Below are positions 5,616 to 6,308 of a DNA stretch of 6,308 nt, piece after piece. This DNA is from an uncultured bacterium. Lineage in GTDB: Bacteria > Chloroflexota > Anaerolineae > JACIWP01. The stretch spans positions 1-6,308 of the forward strand of contig CAIQJD010000394.1 in NCBI GenBank assembly GCA_903872005.1, given 5' to 3'. The notes below the pieces were generated by a model. It searched no databases and was not told where the DNA came from. It saw nothing but the letters and a program-made list of their open reading frames with translations. The position numbers and the translations under genes are program-made. Each line of letters begins with the position of its first letter. Positions within the stretch are counted from its first letter, which is position 1.

Positions 5616-6308
5616 TCACGGGAGCGGGTCGAAGCGGAAGATGCGCCATTCGCAGCCATAAGGCGCGGCCTTCGGATTGGCGAAGCCGCGTACCCAGACG
5701 CGGTAGCGGTTGGGTTGGGGCGCGATGGAGCCATCGCCGCGCCGGTTCAGCACTTCCACATCCACGGCGATGTCGCCGTGGGCGCGCTCTTTGGCGCTAT
5801 CGGGATAGTAGGCAATTTCCTTGACTTCGGCCATGCTGGTGGTCTGGCCGGGTTCGGCGACTTCGCGGCCGAAGGAACCCTGGATATAGGTCGCGACGAC
5901 CGTTGGGTCGAGGAGCGCCTGGGCTTTGGGGGTTTCGCCGCCAATGGCCATGTAGAAGGCGACGACGGCCTTTTCGGGGTAGTAGGTCTGGGTCGCCGGG
6001 TCGGGCGCGCCAAAGGTGAATTCGATGGCTTTGGCGGCCGGCGGGAACATGGGGCCATCGGGCAGCGGGCGATACGCGCCGGCCTGCGGCCGGTAGACGC
6101 TCACCACGGCCAGTTGCGAGCGTTCGAAGGCGCGGTCGAGGACGCGCACCGTGCCGTCGTCCAGGATGTTGATGCCGCCGTCGCCGCGAAAGTTGCCCAG
6201 CAGCCCATAGCCGCGCAGGCGCGTTTCGGGGGTCCTGCAGGCGTCGTTCAGGTTGTACCACTGAAAGATCGTCAGCTCGGTGCGGATGCTGTCCTGGGTC
6301 TGCCCCCA
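5616..6308 (-). CDS. Uncharacterised protein (5' partial, runs off the right edge)
   Basis: I do not recognise a family. The minus-strand frame is open from the window edge to the TGA at 5616, giving 230 visible residues. A GTG at 6149 is sometimes a possible start, but the 53 codons before it encode ordinary protein (for example LTIFQWYNLND, RLRGYGLLGNFRGDGGI, NILDDGT) that continues smoothly, so the gene begins outside the window. No signal peptide, lipobox or membrane segment is visible in the part present. The central part, YYPEKAVVAFYMAIGGETP then AQALLDPTVVATYIQG, looks like the opening helices of an NTF2-like alpha+beta fold. The strand-rich end (DIAVDVEVLNRRGDG, NRYRVWVRGF, YGCEWRIFRFDPLP) would fit the sheet of such a fold. 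This is a guess from pattern only. It may be an exported or lipoprotein ligand sensor. It is coupled to the AlbA_2 regulator downstream. Confidence 0.7.
   Translation of the reverse strand, partial: WGQTQDSIRTELTIFQWYNLNDACRTPETRLRGYGLLGNFRGDGGINILDDGTVRVLDRAFERSQLAVVSVYRPQAGAYRPLPDGPMFPPAAKAIEFTFGAPDPATQTYYPEKAVVAFYMAIGGETPKAQALLDPTVVATYIQGSFGREVAEPGQTTSMAEVKEIAYYPDSAKERAHGDIAVDVEVLNRRGDGSIAPQPNRYRVWVRGFANPKAAPYGCEWRIFRFDPLP

Noticed and set aside
5609..5734. Longer start of the AlbA_2 gene at 5734
   Set aside because: It would overlap the upstream gene by more than 100 bases with low-complexity residues, while a GTG with a good ribosome binding site lies at 5608.
6147..6149. GTG at 6149 as the true start of the right-edge gene
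   Set aside because: The frame remains open to the window edge with protein-like sequence (FQWYNLND, LGNFRGDGG) before it, so the GTG is most likely an internal valine.

Overview
The window is high-GC bacterial DNA (about two-thirds G+C by eye), densely coding, with no rRNA, tRNA, CRISPR array or recognisable transposase. The palindrome GCCGGC is scattered through it at roughly ten times the chance level. One gene leader carries a degenerate inverted repeat built on the words CTCTGCG / CGCAGAG. Together with the style of the lipoprotein substrate-binding protein, this points to an environmental member of the Chloroflexota (Anaerolineae/Caldilineae type). That placement is an inference, not a proof.

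Layout. (1) Bases 3-1217, plus strand: the 3' part of a TPR plus eight-bladed PQQ-type beta-propeller protein, cut by the left edge. (2) Bases 1218-1640: a non-coding stretch of about 420 bases, richer in A+T than its surroundings, with a small hairpin, a spaced GGTTAAC inverted pair and the CTCTGCG-type inverted repeat. (3) Bases 1641-4169, plus strand: a tightly packed run of three genes. These are an NMT1/THI5-type substrate-binding lipoprotein, an SsuB/TauB-type ABC ATPase starting 7 bases later, and radC, whose ribosome binding site lies right at the ATPase stop. No permease gene accompanies the two transporter genes. (4) Bases 4170-4240: a short GC-rich gap between converging genes, with potential hairpins. 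(5) Bases 4241-6308, minus strand: a two-gene unit in which an unidentified protein (cut by the right edge) is followed after 7 bases by an AlbA_2 / HATPase_c_4 / winged-helix protein starting at GTG.

How they may work together. The binding protein would capture a small ligand outside the membrane, probably a vitamin-like or pyrimidine compound judging by family. The ATPase would power uptake through a permease encoded elsewhere. RadC is a general JAMM-fold protein probably cotranscribed by position only. The minus-strand pair looks like a separate regulatory or sensory unit. I find no clear undescribed multi-gene system. The most unusual signals are the iterated GCCGGC palindrome, the missing permease, the CTCTGCG inverted repeat in a gene leader, and the coupled unknown-protein/AlbA_2 pair.
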